A stretch of DNA of 64,000 nt from Paenibacillus_AB hodogayensis (GTDB lineage: Bacteria; Bacillota; Bacilli; Paenibacillales; NBRC-103111), in NCBI RefSeq assembly GCF_039536325.1, contig NZ_BAAAYO010000002.1, forward strand, positions 682,001 to 746,000, in the 5' to 3' direction. This document shows, piece by piece, positions 17,249-25,708 of this stretch. Every line of letters begins with the position of its first letter. The stretch's first letter is position 1. The notes under the pieces were generated by a model. That model saw only the letters and a list, made by a program, of their open reading frames with translations. It searched no databases and was not told where the DNA came from. Made by a program: the position numbers and the translations under genes.

Positions 17249-18514
17249 TCATCGCCGGGCTNNNNNNNNNNNNNNNNNNNNNNNNNNNCTGCCGAGCAGC
17301 GGCGCCAGCTTGTCCGCTAGAGCCCTTTCCAGATAAGGCGCAATACCGAGCGAGCCGGCAAAAGTGCGATAAGCTTCGGCTGCCGCACGTACGGCCTTCG
17401 CGTCGGCCGCCGGGCCGTTCCGTTCGTCCTCCGACTGCCTCTTTGCCTCTTGCCCGTTTTCCTTGACGGCGCGGATCAGCAAATTTTTGGGCGTATGCTC
17501 CATATCGATAAATTCCAGCACCTGCGTCCGATAGCCTAGCAGCTCCAGCAGTTGGGCGCGCGCCGCGTCGGTGACGAGAGAAGCGAACCGTTCCTTGAGG
17601 ATGCCGTGCGCCAACAGCGGCGACAAGGCGTCGTTGCGGACTTGCCCGAACAGCTCGTGCTGGCAGCACGGGACCGATAGGATAACCTGTGCGTTCCAGC
17701 GCACCGCCTTCTCGAGCGCCGCATCGGTCGCCGTATCGCAAGCGTGCAGGGTGACCACCATATCGGCTTCGTCCGTCTCATCGTAGCGGCTAATATCGCC
17801 GACCTTGAAGCTCAGCCGGCCGTAGCCCAACCGCTCGGCGAGATCGTTGCAATGGCTGATCACGTCCTGCTTCAGATCCAGTCCGACGACATGCAGATCG
17901 AGCCCGCGCCTCTCGCGCAAATAATAATACAGGGCGAACGTCAAATACGATTTTCCGCACCCGAAGTCGACGATGCGCACCGTGCGGCTTTGCGGCAAGT
18001 ACGGTACGATATCGTCGATCATCTCCAAGAAGCGGTTAATTTGCCGGAACTTGTCGTATTTGGCCGCCAGCACTTTGCCCTGGGCGTTCATGACGCCAAG
18101 CTCGACCAGAAACGGAACCGCGGTTCCCTCCTCCAGCACATGCCGCTTTTTGCGGTTATGGGCCAGCTCCACGCTCGGGCGCGTCGGCTTCTTCTTCAGC
18201 ACGGCCGCTTCGCCCTGTTTATTGAACAGGATATGATAGTCCGCATCGCTCGTCTGCAGCAGCCCCTGCTTGTAAAGCGACAGCAGCAGCTCTTCGGCGC
18301 GTCCGGCCGCTTGTTCCGGCGCTACGTTCTCGTGCAGCACCTTCGTTCCGGTATAATGCGAGAACTGATAGTGCAGACCGTTCTTCAAAAGCACCGGCTT
18401 GATCTTCACCTTATCGGCAACCGCCCCGCTGCCTTTGCGCGGCTGGCTGAGTACGGCCTGCGTCCATACGCCCGCAGCTACTGCCTCTCGCAATACTTCC
18501 GTTAACGATGCCAT
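17249..18514 (-). CDS. Class I SAM-dependent methyltransferase, 3' end interrupted by gap
   Basis: The SAM-binding motif I is 'VDFGCGKSYLTFAL', followed by 'LHVVGLDLK' (acidic strand-2 end), 'VGDISRY' and 'VTLHACDTATD'. This is the Methyltransf_32 pattern found in a family of rRNA/tRNA-like or small-molecule methyltransferases; a 'VPCCQHEL' segment follows. The substrate is unknown. About 410 residues can be read before the N run; the stop at 17249 is only reached through the gap, so the last residues are unreliable. A TATAAT on the minus strand about 50 bases upstream may be the -10 element. Confidence 0.8.
   Translation of the reverse strand: MASLTEVLREAVAAGVWTQAVLSQPRKGSGAVADKVKIKPVLLKNGLHYQFSHYTGTKVLHENVAPEQAAGRAEELLLSLYKQGLLQTSDADYHILFNKQGEAAVLKKKPTRPSVELAHNRKKRHVLEEGTAVPFLVELGVMNAQGKVLAAKYDKFRQINRFLEMIDDIVPYLPQSRTVRIVDFGCGKSYLTFALYYYLRERRGLDLHVVGLDLKQDVISHCNDLAERLGYGRLSFKVGDISRYDETDEADMVVTLHACDTATDAALEKAVRWNAQVILSVPCCQHELFGQVRNDALSPLLAHGILKERFASLVTDAARAQLLELLGYRTQVLEFIDMEHTPKNLLIRAVKENGQEAKRQSEDERNGPAADAKAVRAAAEAYRTFAGSLGIAPYLERALADKLAPLLGXXXXXXXXXXARR
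17262..17288. other. Assembly gap (27 N)
   Basis: A run of 27 undetermined bases. It falls at the 3' end of the methyltransferase gene, so that gene's true C terminus and the reading frame across the gap are unknown. Just to its left (17200-17224) AGCTCC-TCGG-GGAGCT-TTCTTTT looks like a plus-strand terminator with no plus-strand gene before it, which may mean that missing sequence matters. Confidence 0.95.
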
Positions 18515-18583
18515 CGTTCATTCCCCCATGCCGCCCGAAGCGGGTCTTTTGCTATGGGACTCATTATACTTCATAACGGATGG

Positions 18584-19612
18584 CTACTGCACGTCCACGA
18601 CGACGCTGCCTTCCAGCCTTCCGCCGATAAACGCCATCAGCCGCCACATTCCCGGTTCCGGCAGCGTCAACATCGACGGGATGGCTGCGTCCGCCCCGTT
18701 CAAGGCCGAGCCGAGCCCGTCGGCTGAGAACAAAGGGATCATCCGGTCGGAGCCTTGACGAACGGCCTGCACAGTAAATTCGCCCTGCAGCTCCTCCGGA
18801 TTCCCCCATACATGCCACATGTATTTGTTCGACTTCCCGGCTATAAAGCCGCCAGCGTCGATCAGGCCAATCCGCTGCGGTATGCCGAGCATCTCGTATG
18901 CGCCGCTGCGGAACGACGGGCTGACCTTCCATACCGGATCGGGGACGTCGAAGACGACATCGGCATAACGCTCCCCGTCCATGTAAACGTAGAAGCTCCA
19001 AATTCCCGACACCGGCAAAGCAAAACGGGTAGAAATCCGCGTCATCCCGCTCTCGTTCCCTTTCTCCGACAAGGAGTCATAGGCTTTCCCAACCTCGGAC
19101 ACTTTCGTCTCGGCCAGCTCGGTAATGCGATATCCGGTTTCGCGATGCACCCCCTCGATACGAATCGTACGATCCTGCAGCCGGTCGAACGGTGTGTAAA
19201 AGTTCCACCAGCATCCGGCAGACGCGCCCGCGGCATAATCCCCCCCGGGGAGTGCCTCCATTAATTTGACGTTGCCAATCGTGTAAAGGTTACGTGTATT
19301 CCTTTCATTCCCATTTTCTATTTGTCTTTTACCGTTGATAATCCCCCCTATCTCCTCCCGGTTCCACACCAGTATCGACGATACCAGCACCAATAAGGTC
19401 AATAGAGCCGCAGCCTGCCCGAGCACCGGTATGGAACGGCGGCCATACAGACGTCCGATTACTTGCCGGCGCGCCTTCTCGCTCATGCCCCCGTCAGGAA
19501 AGGGCGAATGCCGAAGCCCGTCATACCAGGAGGGCTGCCCCTCTCCTCCGGCTCTCCCGCTAAGGCTGCTTTGTGCGGCGGATGGCTTGTTCCGCTCCCC
19601 GTTGTTCGTCAT
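18584..19612 (-). CDS. Membrane-anchored protein coupled to an ECF sigma factor (putative anti-sigma; DUF4871-like)
   Basis: The 342-residue protein starts with an ATG overlapping the sigma stop (ATGA), which indicates co-translation. A cytosolic N terminus (~60 residues) leads to one membrane segment (about 61-83) and a ~255-residue outside domain. The outside part has 'WNFYTPFDRLQD' and 'YMWHVWGNPEELQGEF', resembling the DUF4871 proteins of Bacillales. The layout is that of an ECF anti-sigma factor, but the short N terminus lacks the HxxxCxxC zinc motif of classical ones. The anti-sigma role is inferred from position only. A longer in-frame extension upstream lies inside the sigma gene and is rejected. 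Confidence 0.72.
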   Translation of the reverse strand: MTNNGERNKPSAAQSSLSGRAGGEGQPSWYDGLRHSPFPDGGMSEKARRQVIGRLYGRRSIPVLGQAAALLTLLVLVSSILVWNREEIGGIINGKRQIENGNERNTRNLYTIGNVKLMEALPGGDYAAGASAGCWWNFYTPFDRLQDRTIRIEGVHRETGYRITELAETKVSEVGKAYDSLSEKGNESGMTRISTRFALPVSGIWSFYVYMDGERYADVVFDVPDPVWKVSPSFRSGAYEMLGIPQRIGLIDAGGFIAGKSNKYMWHVWGNPEELQGEFTVQAVRQGSDRMIPLFSADGLGSALNGADAAIPSMLTLPEPGMWRLMAFIGGRLEGSVVVDVQ

Positions 19613-20148
19613 GATCCCCTCTCCTTCCATATCCGTTCCGCCTTGGCCCGGGCTCGGTGCAGCCGCGATTTTACGGTTCCCTCGGACACGCCCAGCAGTT
19701 CCGCCATCTCCCGATACGTCAAACCGTAATGCGCCTCCAGAATAAGAACTTCGCGGTATTTGCCCGGAAGAGCAAGAACGGCCAACCAGATTTCGTTGAC
19801 GGACTGCCTCTCCATCGCCTCCTGCTCCGCGGAGGGCACCGCTCCTTTGGGGGCAAGCAGCCCGATGAGCGTCACCCGGCGAACGAAGCTGGAGCGCAAA
19901 TAGTTCAAGGAGGTTCGTCTCGTTATACCGAGCAGCCAGTTTTTCACCGGACACTCCCCGCGAAACGACGGCAAAGAACGGTACGCTTTCCAAAATACGT
20001 CTTGGGCGATATCTTCCGCCGCATCGGGTCGGCCGGTCAGGAAACGGGCGTAGTTCCATACGTCGTCCCCGTACATGCGCATCAGATCGGCGAGCAGCGT
20101 CTCGGGGTCCCCGCTCTGCACGATGTGCCGCAAGTATTGATCGTCCAC
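19609..20148 (-). CDS. ECF RNA polymerase sigma factor
   Basis: This is a 179-residue sigma-70 family protein. Region 2 carries 'YARFLTGRPDAAEDIAQDVF' and 'FRGECPVKNWLLGITRR'. Region 4 has 'LALPGKYREVLILEAHYGL' and the helix-turn-helix 'YREMAELLGVSEGTVKSRLHRAR'. I choose the GTG at 20148: it follows GAGGGGAG, and an ECF-type promoter lies just upstream (20170-20198), which an ATG at 20238 would place inside the gene. The membrane partner gene overlaps its stop by 4 bases. Confidence 0.88.
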   Translation of the reverse strand: MDDQYLRHIVQSGDPETLLADLMRMYGDDVWNYARFLTGRPDAAEDIAQDVFWKAYRSLPSFRGECPVKNWLLGITRRTSLNYLRSSFVRRVTLIGLLAPKGAVPSAEQEAMERQSVNEIWLAVLALPGKYREVLILEAHYGLTYREMAELLGVSEGTVKSRLHRARAKAERIWKERGS

Positions 20149-20169
20149 ATCCAGCTCCCCTCTCTTCCA

Positions 20170-20198
20170 ATAGACACCGCTAAGGGCGGCAAAGTTCC
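20170..20198 (-). promoter_or_regulatory. ECF-type promoter, probably autoregulated
   Basis: On the minus strand GGAACTT (20198-20192), 16 bases, then GTCTAT (20175-20170). This closely matches the classic ECF form GGAACTT-N16-GTCTAA. It lies about 20 bases before the GTG start of the sigma gene, giving a short leader that just contains the ribosome site. Confidence 0.7.
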
Positions 20199-20279
20199 CG
20201 CGGGCGGACGAATCTTCTAAAACAAGGCCGTGTGGCATAACGTATACCGTACTGCACCATTCCTATAGGGGGAGTCGCC

Positions 20280-21206
20280 ATGGCCATCCGTCCGCCCATT
20301 CTGCAGCAAGGCGATACCGTCGGCGTCGTCACGCTCGGCAGCCCGCTCGACGCGCAAACGATCGATACCGGCGTAGCCGGGCTGCAAAGCTTCGGCTTCA
20401 ACGTACTGCTCGGCCGCCATGTGTACGATTCGACCGGTTTTCTCGCCGGAAGCGATCAGGAGCGGGCTGCCGACTTGATGGACATGTTCCGCAATCCGAG
20501 CGTGCGGCTTATTTTGCCGACGCGCGGCGGAGTCGGCGTTTCCGGCATACTGCCTTATCTCGATTACGCCCTGATTTCCCGCAACCCGAAGCTCCTATCC
20601 GGTTACAGCGATGTGACGGTGCTGCTGAACGCGTTGTACCAGATTTCCGGATTGATCAGCTTGCAAAGCCTGATGCTGCTCAATTTCAACAAAGACACTC
20701 CGTCTTACGATTTCGAGCAGTTCTTTACGGCAACCGCGACGCTAACCGCGCCCAGAGTCATCCAAAATCCTCCGGATGTGCCGTTGATCAGCCTCGTTCC
20801 CGGCAACGTGACCGGGACGCTCGTCGGAGGCAATCTAACCTCCTTCTCCGATACGCTCGGAACCCCGTACGATATTTCCACCCGGGGACGCATTCTGCTG
20901 CTGGAAGAGACGCACGAGCCGATCAACAAAGTGTACCGGATGCTGAACCGACTGAAGCTGGCGGGCAAGTTCAACGACTGCCTCGGCATTGTGATGGGCC
21001 AATGCACAGCCTGTCCGTCCGCCTATGGGCAGACGTATGCGGACTTGATCCGCGACGTGCTGATGCCTCTCGGCAAACCGCTTATGGCCGGCCTCGCGAC
21101 CGCCCACGGCAAATTCAAGGCGGCTCTGCCGATAGGCGCTCTCGTAAACCTGAACACCACGGAGAATACGCTCACCGTGCTGGAGCCGACCGTAGCTCCC
21201 CGCTGA
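20280..21206 (+). CDS. LD-carboxypeptidase / MccF-like serine peptidase (S66)
   Basis: S66 peptidases cleave the L-Lys(DAP)-D-Ala bond in murein tetrapeptides or, in MccF relatives, inactivate microcin C-type compounds. The nucleophile is S110 in 'GYSDVT', preceded by 'LPTRGGVG' and 'LDYALISRNPKLL'. The Glu of the triad is in 'LLLEETHEP' and the His in 'ATAHGKFKAALPIG'. Length (308) is normal and there is no signal peptide, so it acts in the cytosol on recycled peptides. ATG at 20280 after TAGGGGGAG. Divergent from the ECF operon. Confidence 0.9.
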   Translation: MAIRPPILQQGDTVGVVTLGSPLDAQTIDTGVAGLQSFGFNVLLGRHVYDSTGFLAGSDQERAADLMDMFRNPSVRLILPTRGGVGVSGILPYLDYALISRNPKLLSGYSDVTVLLNALYQISGLISLQSLMLLNFNKDTPSYDFEQFFTATATLTAPRVIQNPPDVPLISLVPGNVTGTLVGGNLTSFSDTLGTPYDISTRGRILLLEETHEPINKVYRMLNRLKLAGKFNDCLGIVMGQCTACPSAYGQTYADLIRDVLMPLGKPLMAGLATAHGKFKAALPIGALVNLNTTENTLTVLEPTVAPR

Positions 21207-21303
21207 ATGTCCGGGCCGATTGGCAATACTTACAACTATAAATCGGCCGGCTTTTTCCTTTAAGATGGAAGGTAATCCGTCTTGGAAGGAGTGTATTCCC
21301 CTC

Positions 21304-22137
21304 ATGAATAAAGCTTTAAGCGCACTGGCCGGCTCGCTGCTGGGCTTGACGCTGGTCGGACCGACTGTCCAAGCCGCAGCCTATACCGTCAAGGAAGGCG
21401 ATACGCTATGGAAAATAGCAACCGCTAACAGCGCCTCGGTGCAGCAGCTGTACGATCTGAATCCGTCCATCACGGACATGCTATACGCCGGACAGACGAT
21501 CCAACTGCCTGAAGATCCCCGGGACTATACCGTACAGCCGGGCGATACGTTCTGGAAGCTCTCGCTCCGTTTCGGTGTATCTACCTCCGCCCTGATCCAT
21601 GCCAATACCCATATCGCCAATCCCGATGTGCTGAATGTCGGCGACCGGCTTCACATCCCGTCCCGGCCCGCGGCGTTCGCGAACGGAACCTTTCCTTTGA
21701 ATGCCGGTACTTATACGCCTTATACGAACAACTATGCGGAAACGCGAACATGGTCGCCGAACGGCGACGAAATCCGTCCCCACGAAGGGGTCGATATTTT
21801 TGCCCCCAAAGGAACTCCCGTCTACAGCGTGCTTGACGGCACGATCGTCAATTACGGCTGGAACCAGTACGGCGGATGGCGGTTGACCGTGCAAACCGAC
21901 GACTCGACCGCCTTCTACTATGCGCATCTGTCCGGCTATGCCGAAGGAATCGCCAAAGGCGGCACTGTCAAGCAGGGCCAATTGATCGGCTACGTCGGCA
22001 ATACCGGGTACGGTCCGGAAGGCACCGAGGGCTTGTTCGACACGCATCTGCATTTCGGCATATACAAAACGGCCGGAACCTGGACGACTGTCGATCCGTT
22101 CCCCTACTTAACTTGGTGGGAGCAGTCCCGGCCATAA
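21304..22137 (+). CDS. Secreted LysM-M23 peptidoglycan endopeptidase
   Basis: A 25-residue signal peptide (cut near VQA-AA) is followed by two LysM cell-wall-binding repeats (about 26-69 and 74-119, each 'Y-T-V-x-x-G-D-T-[L/F]-W-K') and an M23 metallopeptidase domain. Zinc ligands H160 and D164 (HEGVDIFAP) and H248-L-H250 (THLHFG) are present, so the enzyme should be active on wall cross-bridges or stems. The start is ATG 21304; GGAAGGAG lies about 12 bases upstream. The upstream hairpin CGGCC/GGCCG region separates it from the carboxypeptidase gene. Confidence 0.92.
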   Translation: MNKALSALAGSLLGLTLVGPTVQAAAYTVKEGDTLWKIATANSASVQQLYDLNPSITDMLYAGQTIQLPEDPRDYTVQPGDTFWKLSLRFGVSTSALIHANTHIANPDVLNVGDRLHIPSRPAAFANGTFPLNAGTYTPYTNNYAETRTWSPNGDEIRPHEGVDIFAPKGTPVYSVLDGTIVNYGWNQYGGWRLTVQTDDSTAFYYAHLSGYAEGIAKGGTVKQGQLIGYVGNTGYGPEGTEGLFDTHLHFGIYKTAGTWTTVDPFPYLTWWEQSRP

Positions 22138-22143
22138 ATCGAC

Positions 22144-22194
22144 AAAAAGAGGCTTCGCGCCCCCGAAAGGGATGTGCGAAAGCCTCTTTTTTTG
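22144..22194. terminator. Terminator between the M23 gene and ferritin
   Basis: AAAAAGAGGCTT pairs with AAGCCTCTTTTTTT, with GCGC/GTGC pairing inside. The T7 tract serves the plus strand; the A5 run on the other side can serve ferritin. Confidence 0.85.
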
Positions 22195-22208
22195 CCATGC
22201 CGTTATCG

Positions 22209-22712
22209 TTATGCCTCCGGCGTAAACGTCCGCTTTCCGAGCTCCGCGTCCAGCATATAGAAGGCGTTGCTGTCGTTGTCGATGCGGCGCAGCTTCTGAA
22301 TGATGCTGTCGAACGTCGCCTCTTCCTCGACTTGTTCGTCAATGAACCATTTCAGGAAGTTGATCGTTGCATGCTCGCGCTCGTTCCAGGCGATATCGGA
22401 CAGATCGTAAATGCGCCGGGTAACGGTTTGCTCATGCTCGTACGCTTGCTCGAACGCATCGAGCAGCGAGCCGTATTCGTTTAACGGGTTCTTCATGCCG
22501 CTGACGACGGCCCGTCTACCGAGCGTGTTAATGAAATGAAATATTTTCATGGCGTGAAACTTCTCTTCCTCCGCTTGCACGATGAAGAAGTTCGCGAAGC
22601 CGTCAAAGCTCTCTGCCGAGCAGTAGCCGGCCATAGCCAGGTAAACCTGGGAAGAATAAAACTCGTAGTTCATCTGATCGTTCAGCTTGTCCAGCAGCGC
22701 TTCGCTCAACAT
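22209..22712 (-). CDS. Ferritin
   Basis: This is a 167-residue iron-storage protein that oxidises Fe(II) and stores it in a 24-mer shell. Ferroxidase-site residues typical of FtnA are seen: E17 (NYEFYSS), the E/H group in 'QAEEEKFHAMK' (about 47-55), and 'EHEQTVTRRIYDLSD' plus 'NFLKWFIDEQVEEE'. The ATG at 22712 follows AGAGGAG; an upstream in-frame ATG at 22793 would lie across the promoter. It is monocistronic. Confidence 0.93.
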   Translation of the reverse strand: MLSEALLDKLNDQMNYEFYSSQVYLAMAGYCSAESFDGFANFFIVQAEEEKFHAMKIFHFINTLGRRAVVSGMKNPLNEYGSLLDAFEQAYEHEQTVTRRIYDLSDIAWNEREHATINFLKWFIDEQVEEEATFDSIIQKLRRIDNDSNAFYMLDAELGKRTFTPEA

Positions 22713-22770
22713 AGCGTTCACAGCTCCTCTGTTCTCAATTGGATGGCGGTCGATCTTGCCGTGCTTCTCC

Positions 22771-22800
22771 ATTATATCGGTAAAATTAGACATGTTTCAA
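22771..22800 (-). promoter_or_regulatory. SigA-type promoter of ferritin
   Basis: TTGAAA (22800-22795), 18 bases, TATAAT (22776-22771) on the minus strand, about 60 bases before the ferritin start. Confidence 0.75.
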
Positions 22801-22916
22801 TGCATTCCGGCAAGCCTCGCTCCCGTTCGACCGTCGACAGCCGAATTGGCGGAAACCGCCCTAACCGTATCGCTCCGCATTTTGTCGGAAACGGCGGCTT
22901 TTTTAGAAAATTGTTC

Positions 22917-22945
22917 TTGACGGATAGGCCGGATATTTCTATAAT
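22917..22945 (+). promoter_or_regulatory. SigA-type promoter of the ABC importer operon
   Basis: TTGACG (22917-22922), an exact 17-base spacer and TATAAT (22940-22945). This is close to consensus, so regulation by repression is likely. Confidence 0.85.
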
Positions 22946-22962
22946 AAAACCTATTAAAATAG

Positions 22963-22978
22963 TAGGAATTACTTCCTA
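22963..22978 (+). promoter_or_regulatory. Palindromic candidate operator downstream of the importer promoter
   Basis: TAGGAA-TTAC-TTCCTA is a perfect 6+6 inverted repeat about 18 bases past the -10 and just before the ribosome site. It overlaps a second partial palindrome, CCTATT...TAGTAGG (22950-22966). Sulfonate and sulfur genes in Bacillales are often controlled by Rrf2-type (CymR) repressors at AT-rich sites with GGAA/TTCC elements; the link is inference. Confidence 0.45.
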
Positions 22979-22996
22979 TAGGGGGATGAACGAACT

Positions 22997-24082
22997 ATGC
23001 TTCAACGATTTTCCAAAAAAGCCAAGTCCGCTCGATTTCTGGCAGTAACGGCAATCGCTGCCATGATGCTGGTGGCTACGGCGTGCGGCGGCGGCAACGG
23101 CGCCAAACAAGGCGCAAGCGGCACACCCGAACCGACAAAACCGGCTGTAGAGAAAAAAGATACGAAGTCGCTTACGGTCGGTTATTTGAACGTTATGGAC
23201 GATGCGCAAGCGATGCTTGCCTACGATGCCAAACTATACGAAAAGCACGGGCTGAACGTCAAGCTCCAGCCTTTCGAAAGCGGCACCGATCTGATTAAAG
23301 CGATGGTCGGCAATCAGGTGGACGCGGGCGTGCTCGGTTTCTCCAACGCGGTTGCCTGGACGGCCAAGGGCGCCGGACTGAAGGTCGTCGGCGGGGCGCA
23401 GCTCGGCTTCCACAGCCTGATCGTGCGCAACGACAGCGGCATCAAAACCGTCGAAGATTTGAAAGGCAAGAAGCTGGCTTCCCAGAAGCAAGGCAGCACC
23501 GCGGACATCGTGTTGAACGGCGTTACGTTCGCCCAAGCAAAGCTGACCAACAAGGATGTGCAGATGGTATACGCCGAACCGGCTCAAGCCATTCAATCGC
23601 TGGCCGGCGGCGCCGTAGACGCCGCATTCGTCTTCGAGCCATACTCGCGCATGGCCCAGCTTACGTCCCCGGTCACGCAAATTTACGAGATCGGCAAAGT
23701 ATGGCCGTTCCCGTGCATGGTCGTCATCGCTACTGACGATATCCTGAAAAAGGATCGCGAAGCGGTCAATCGGATGCTTGACGCGCAGAAAGAAGCGATC
23801 GAGCTGCTGCAAAAAGACCCGCAAAAATCCGCCGAATACATTACGGCCCGGTTTATCCAAGGCGATTCGTTCAAAACGCAAAACGGCGAAGTCAAAGCCA
23901 CATCGGTTATCAAGGATTCGATCGCCTCGCAAACGTTCAACTGGGAAATTACGCCGGATCAAGTGAAACGGATGCAGGAAATCGCCGATATTATGATTGA
24001 CCAAAAAGCGCTCGACAAACCGGTCAAAGTCGAAGAAATTATCGACCTGACCTGGCAGAAACAACAGCAAGCCAAAAAATAA
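22997..24082 (+). CDS. ABC importer substrate-binding lipoprotein (SsuA/TauA/NitT type)
   Basis: This is an extracellular lipoprotein: basic N terminus, hydrophobic stretch and lipobox ending at C30, then a Gly/Asn/Thr-rich linker. The NMT1/SsuA-like periplasmic-binding fold follows ('VGYLNVMDDAQAMLAYDA', 'GTDLIKAMVGNQVDAGVLG', 'LKGKKLASQKQGSTADIVL'). Such proteins bind alkanesulfonates, taurine, nitrate or thiamine precursors; the ligand cannot be read from the sequence. First gene of an SBP-permease-ATPase operon behind a strong promoter. Confidence 0.88.
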   Translation: MLQRFSKKAKSARFLAVTAIAAMMLVATACGGGNGAKQGASGTPEPTKPAVEKKDTKSLTVGYLNVMDDAQAMLAYDAKLYEKHGLNVKLQPFESGTDLIKAMVGNQVDAGVLGFSNAVAWTAKGAGLKVVGGAQLGFHSLIVRNDSGIKTVEDLKGKKLASQKQGSTADIVLNGVTFAQAKLTNKDVQMVYAEPAQAIQSLAGGAVDAAFVFEPYSRMAQLTSPVTQIYEIGKVWPFPCMVVIATDDILKKDREAVNRMLDAQKEAIELLQKDPQKSAEYITARFIQGDSFKTQNGEVKATSVIKDSIASQTFNWEITPDQVKRMQEIADIMIDQKALDKPVKVEEIIDLTWQKQQQAKK

Positions 24083-24104
24083 AGACCAGTAAGGAGAACG
24101 CACG

Positions 24105-24923
24105 GTGAACTCGACGACCGATAAACCGAAACGATCCACGAAACCGAACAGCTTCTCCATACGCAAGATGCTGCCTTATCTCGCTGCGATAGGCAGCCTT
24201 CTTGCCATTTGGCAAGTGTACTCGTGGATTCTCAACAAACCGTTCCTGCTCCCCGGCGTGCTCGAAGTGCTCGGACGATTGTTCCGCAGCTTCTCGGATG
24301 CCGATTTTATGGGAGGCGTCAAGGACAGCCTCGTTCGGCTCGCCCTCGGCTACCCGCTCGCCTGCGCGCTCGGGGCCGTGCTCGGCTTGATCGCAGGCGT
24401 GTCGCGCAGCTTTGCCGTCTATTTGCGCAGCCTCATATCGATTCTGCAGTCGATACCGCCGATAACGTGGGTACCCTTCTTCGTGATCCTGCTCGGCTTC
24501 GGCAATGCCACCATCGTGACCGTTATTACAATTGCCAGCTTCTTCCCGATGGCGCTCTCCGTGCTGAACGCGACGGAAGGCGTCAACCGGACGCATCTGG
24601 AGCTGGCCCGCGTATTCGGAGCCTCCAAGCGGCAGCAGTTGACCAAAGTGTTCGCCCCGGAATCGTTCCCGGCGTTCATTACCGGCGCCCAAGTGGCGTT
24701 CGGCAACGCCTGGCGCTCCCTGATCGCCGCTGAAATGGTCGGCGGAGCAACATCCGGCCTCGGTTACTTCTCCAGATGGCGCGGCGAAGTCGCCGACATG
24801 GCAGGCGTCCTGATGAGCATCGTGGTCATCGGCACCATAGCGGCGATACTCGACCATTTCGTGCTGGAGAAGCTGAAACGCCGCCTGCTGCGATACCGCT
24901 ATGTGATGGGGGGCGACCAATAA
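24105..24923 (+). CDS. ABC importer permease (SsuC/TauC type)
   Basis: The 272-residue inner-membrane permease has about six membrane segments and the EAA-like cytoplasmic loop near 'LARVFGASKRQQLTKVFAPES', which contacts the ATPase. It starts with GTG at 24105 after AAGGAGAACGC and ends one base before the ATPase ATG. Transport specificity follows the binding protein and is unknown (sulfonate-like by family). Confidence 0.9.
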   Translation: MNSTTDKPKRSTKPNSFSIRKMLPYLAAIGSLLAIWQVYSWILNKPFLLPGVLEVLGRLFRSFSDADFMGGVKDSLVRLALGYPLACALGAVLGLIAGVSRSFAVYLRSLISILQSIPPITWVPFFVILLGFGNATIVTVITIASFFPMALSVLNATEGVNRTHLELARVFGASKRQQLTKVFAPESFPAFITGAQVAFGNAWRSLIAAEMVGGATSGLGYFSRWRGEVADMAGVLMSIVVIGTIAAILDHFVLEKLKRRLLRYRYVMGGDQ

Positions 24924-24924
24924 G

Positions 24925-25671
24925 ATGCAGACTATACGCATTGAGCATGTGACCAAACGGTTCGGGCAGCTTGAGGTTTTGTCCGATATCGATTTTACGA
25001 TCGAGAAGGGCGAGTTCGCCGCGATCGTCGGGCCGTCCGGCTGCGGCAAAAGCACCGTGCTGCGCATGATCGCCGGCCTGGACAAGCCGACGGAGGGCGC
25101 GGTTACGGCGAACGGCAGTCCGATCGGCAAGCCCGATTCGCAGCGCGTGCTTATTTTCCAGGAGCACGCCCTGTACCCTTGGCGCACGGTAGCCGATAAT
25201 GTCGGTTTCGGCCTGGAGCTGGCGGGCGTGGCCGGCAAGGAACGGCGTCAGCGCGTCGACGAGGTGCTGGAGAAGGTCGGCTTAAGCGGCTTCCAACGCT
25301 ACTATCCGGCGCAGCTGTCCGGCGGCATGAAGCAGCGTGCCTCCATCGCTCGCGCGCTCGTCATGAACCCGGAGGTATTGCTCCTGGACGAGCCCTACGG
25401 CGCGCTCGACGCCATCACCCGGCTGACGATGCAGAACGAGCTGATCAAGCTGTGGCGCGGTTCCGGCAAAACAGTGCTGCTCATCACCCACGACATCGAC
25501 GAAGCCGTCTATTTGGCCGATACGATCTATGTCATGAGCCCGCGTCCGGGACGCATCATTACCAAGGTGCAAGCCGGCATGGAGCGCCCGCGCAACCGCA
25601 ACAGCGCGGAATTCGTCAAGCTGCGCGAGCATATTATGGACCATCTCGATATCGGAACGTACACGATTTAG
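24925..25671 (+). CDS. ABC importer ATPase (SsuB/TauB type)
   Basis: The 248-residue nucleotide-binding subunit has Walker A 'GPSGCGKST', Q-loop 'FQEHALYPW', signature 'LSGGMKQRASIARAL', Walker B 'VLLLDEPYGALD' and H-loop 'LLITHDIDEA'. All catalytic residues are present. It ends the operon; its TAG stop is the first three bases of a dispersed repeat (25669-25698). Confidence 0.93.
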   Translation: MQTIRIEHVTKRFGQLEVLSDIDFTIEKGEFAAIVGPSGCGKSTVLRMIAGLDKPTEGAVTANGSPIGKPDSQRVLIFQEHALYPWRTVADNVGFGLELAGVAGKERRQRVDEVLEKVGLSGFQRYYPAQLSGGMKQRASIARALVMNPEVLLLDEPYGALDAITRLTMQNELIKLWRGSGKTVLLITHDIDEAVYLADTIYVMSPRPGRIITKVQAGMERPRNRNSAEFVKLREHIMDHLDIGTYTI

Positions 25672-25698
25672 TACAAAGTCAGACCTTAAATCATATCC
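25669..25698 (+). repeat. Dispersed short repeat, copy 1
   Basis: GTACAAAGTCAGACCTTAAA lies here on the plus strand, preceded by TA and followed after three bases by TATCC. An exact inverted copy is at 37797-37818 and a one-mismatch copy at 57376-57393. It sits directly at the end of the ABC operon, before a terminator. It could be the end of a small mobile element; no transposase is near. Confidence 0.7.
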
Positions 25699-25708
25699 GG
25701 CAATAAAA

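Noticed and set aside
19613..20170. N-terminal extension of the anti-sigma-like gene through the ECF sigma gene
   Set aside because: The overlapping sigma frame carries region 2 and 4 motifs, and the partner has its own ATG overlapping the sigma stop.
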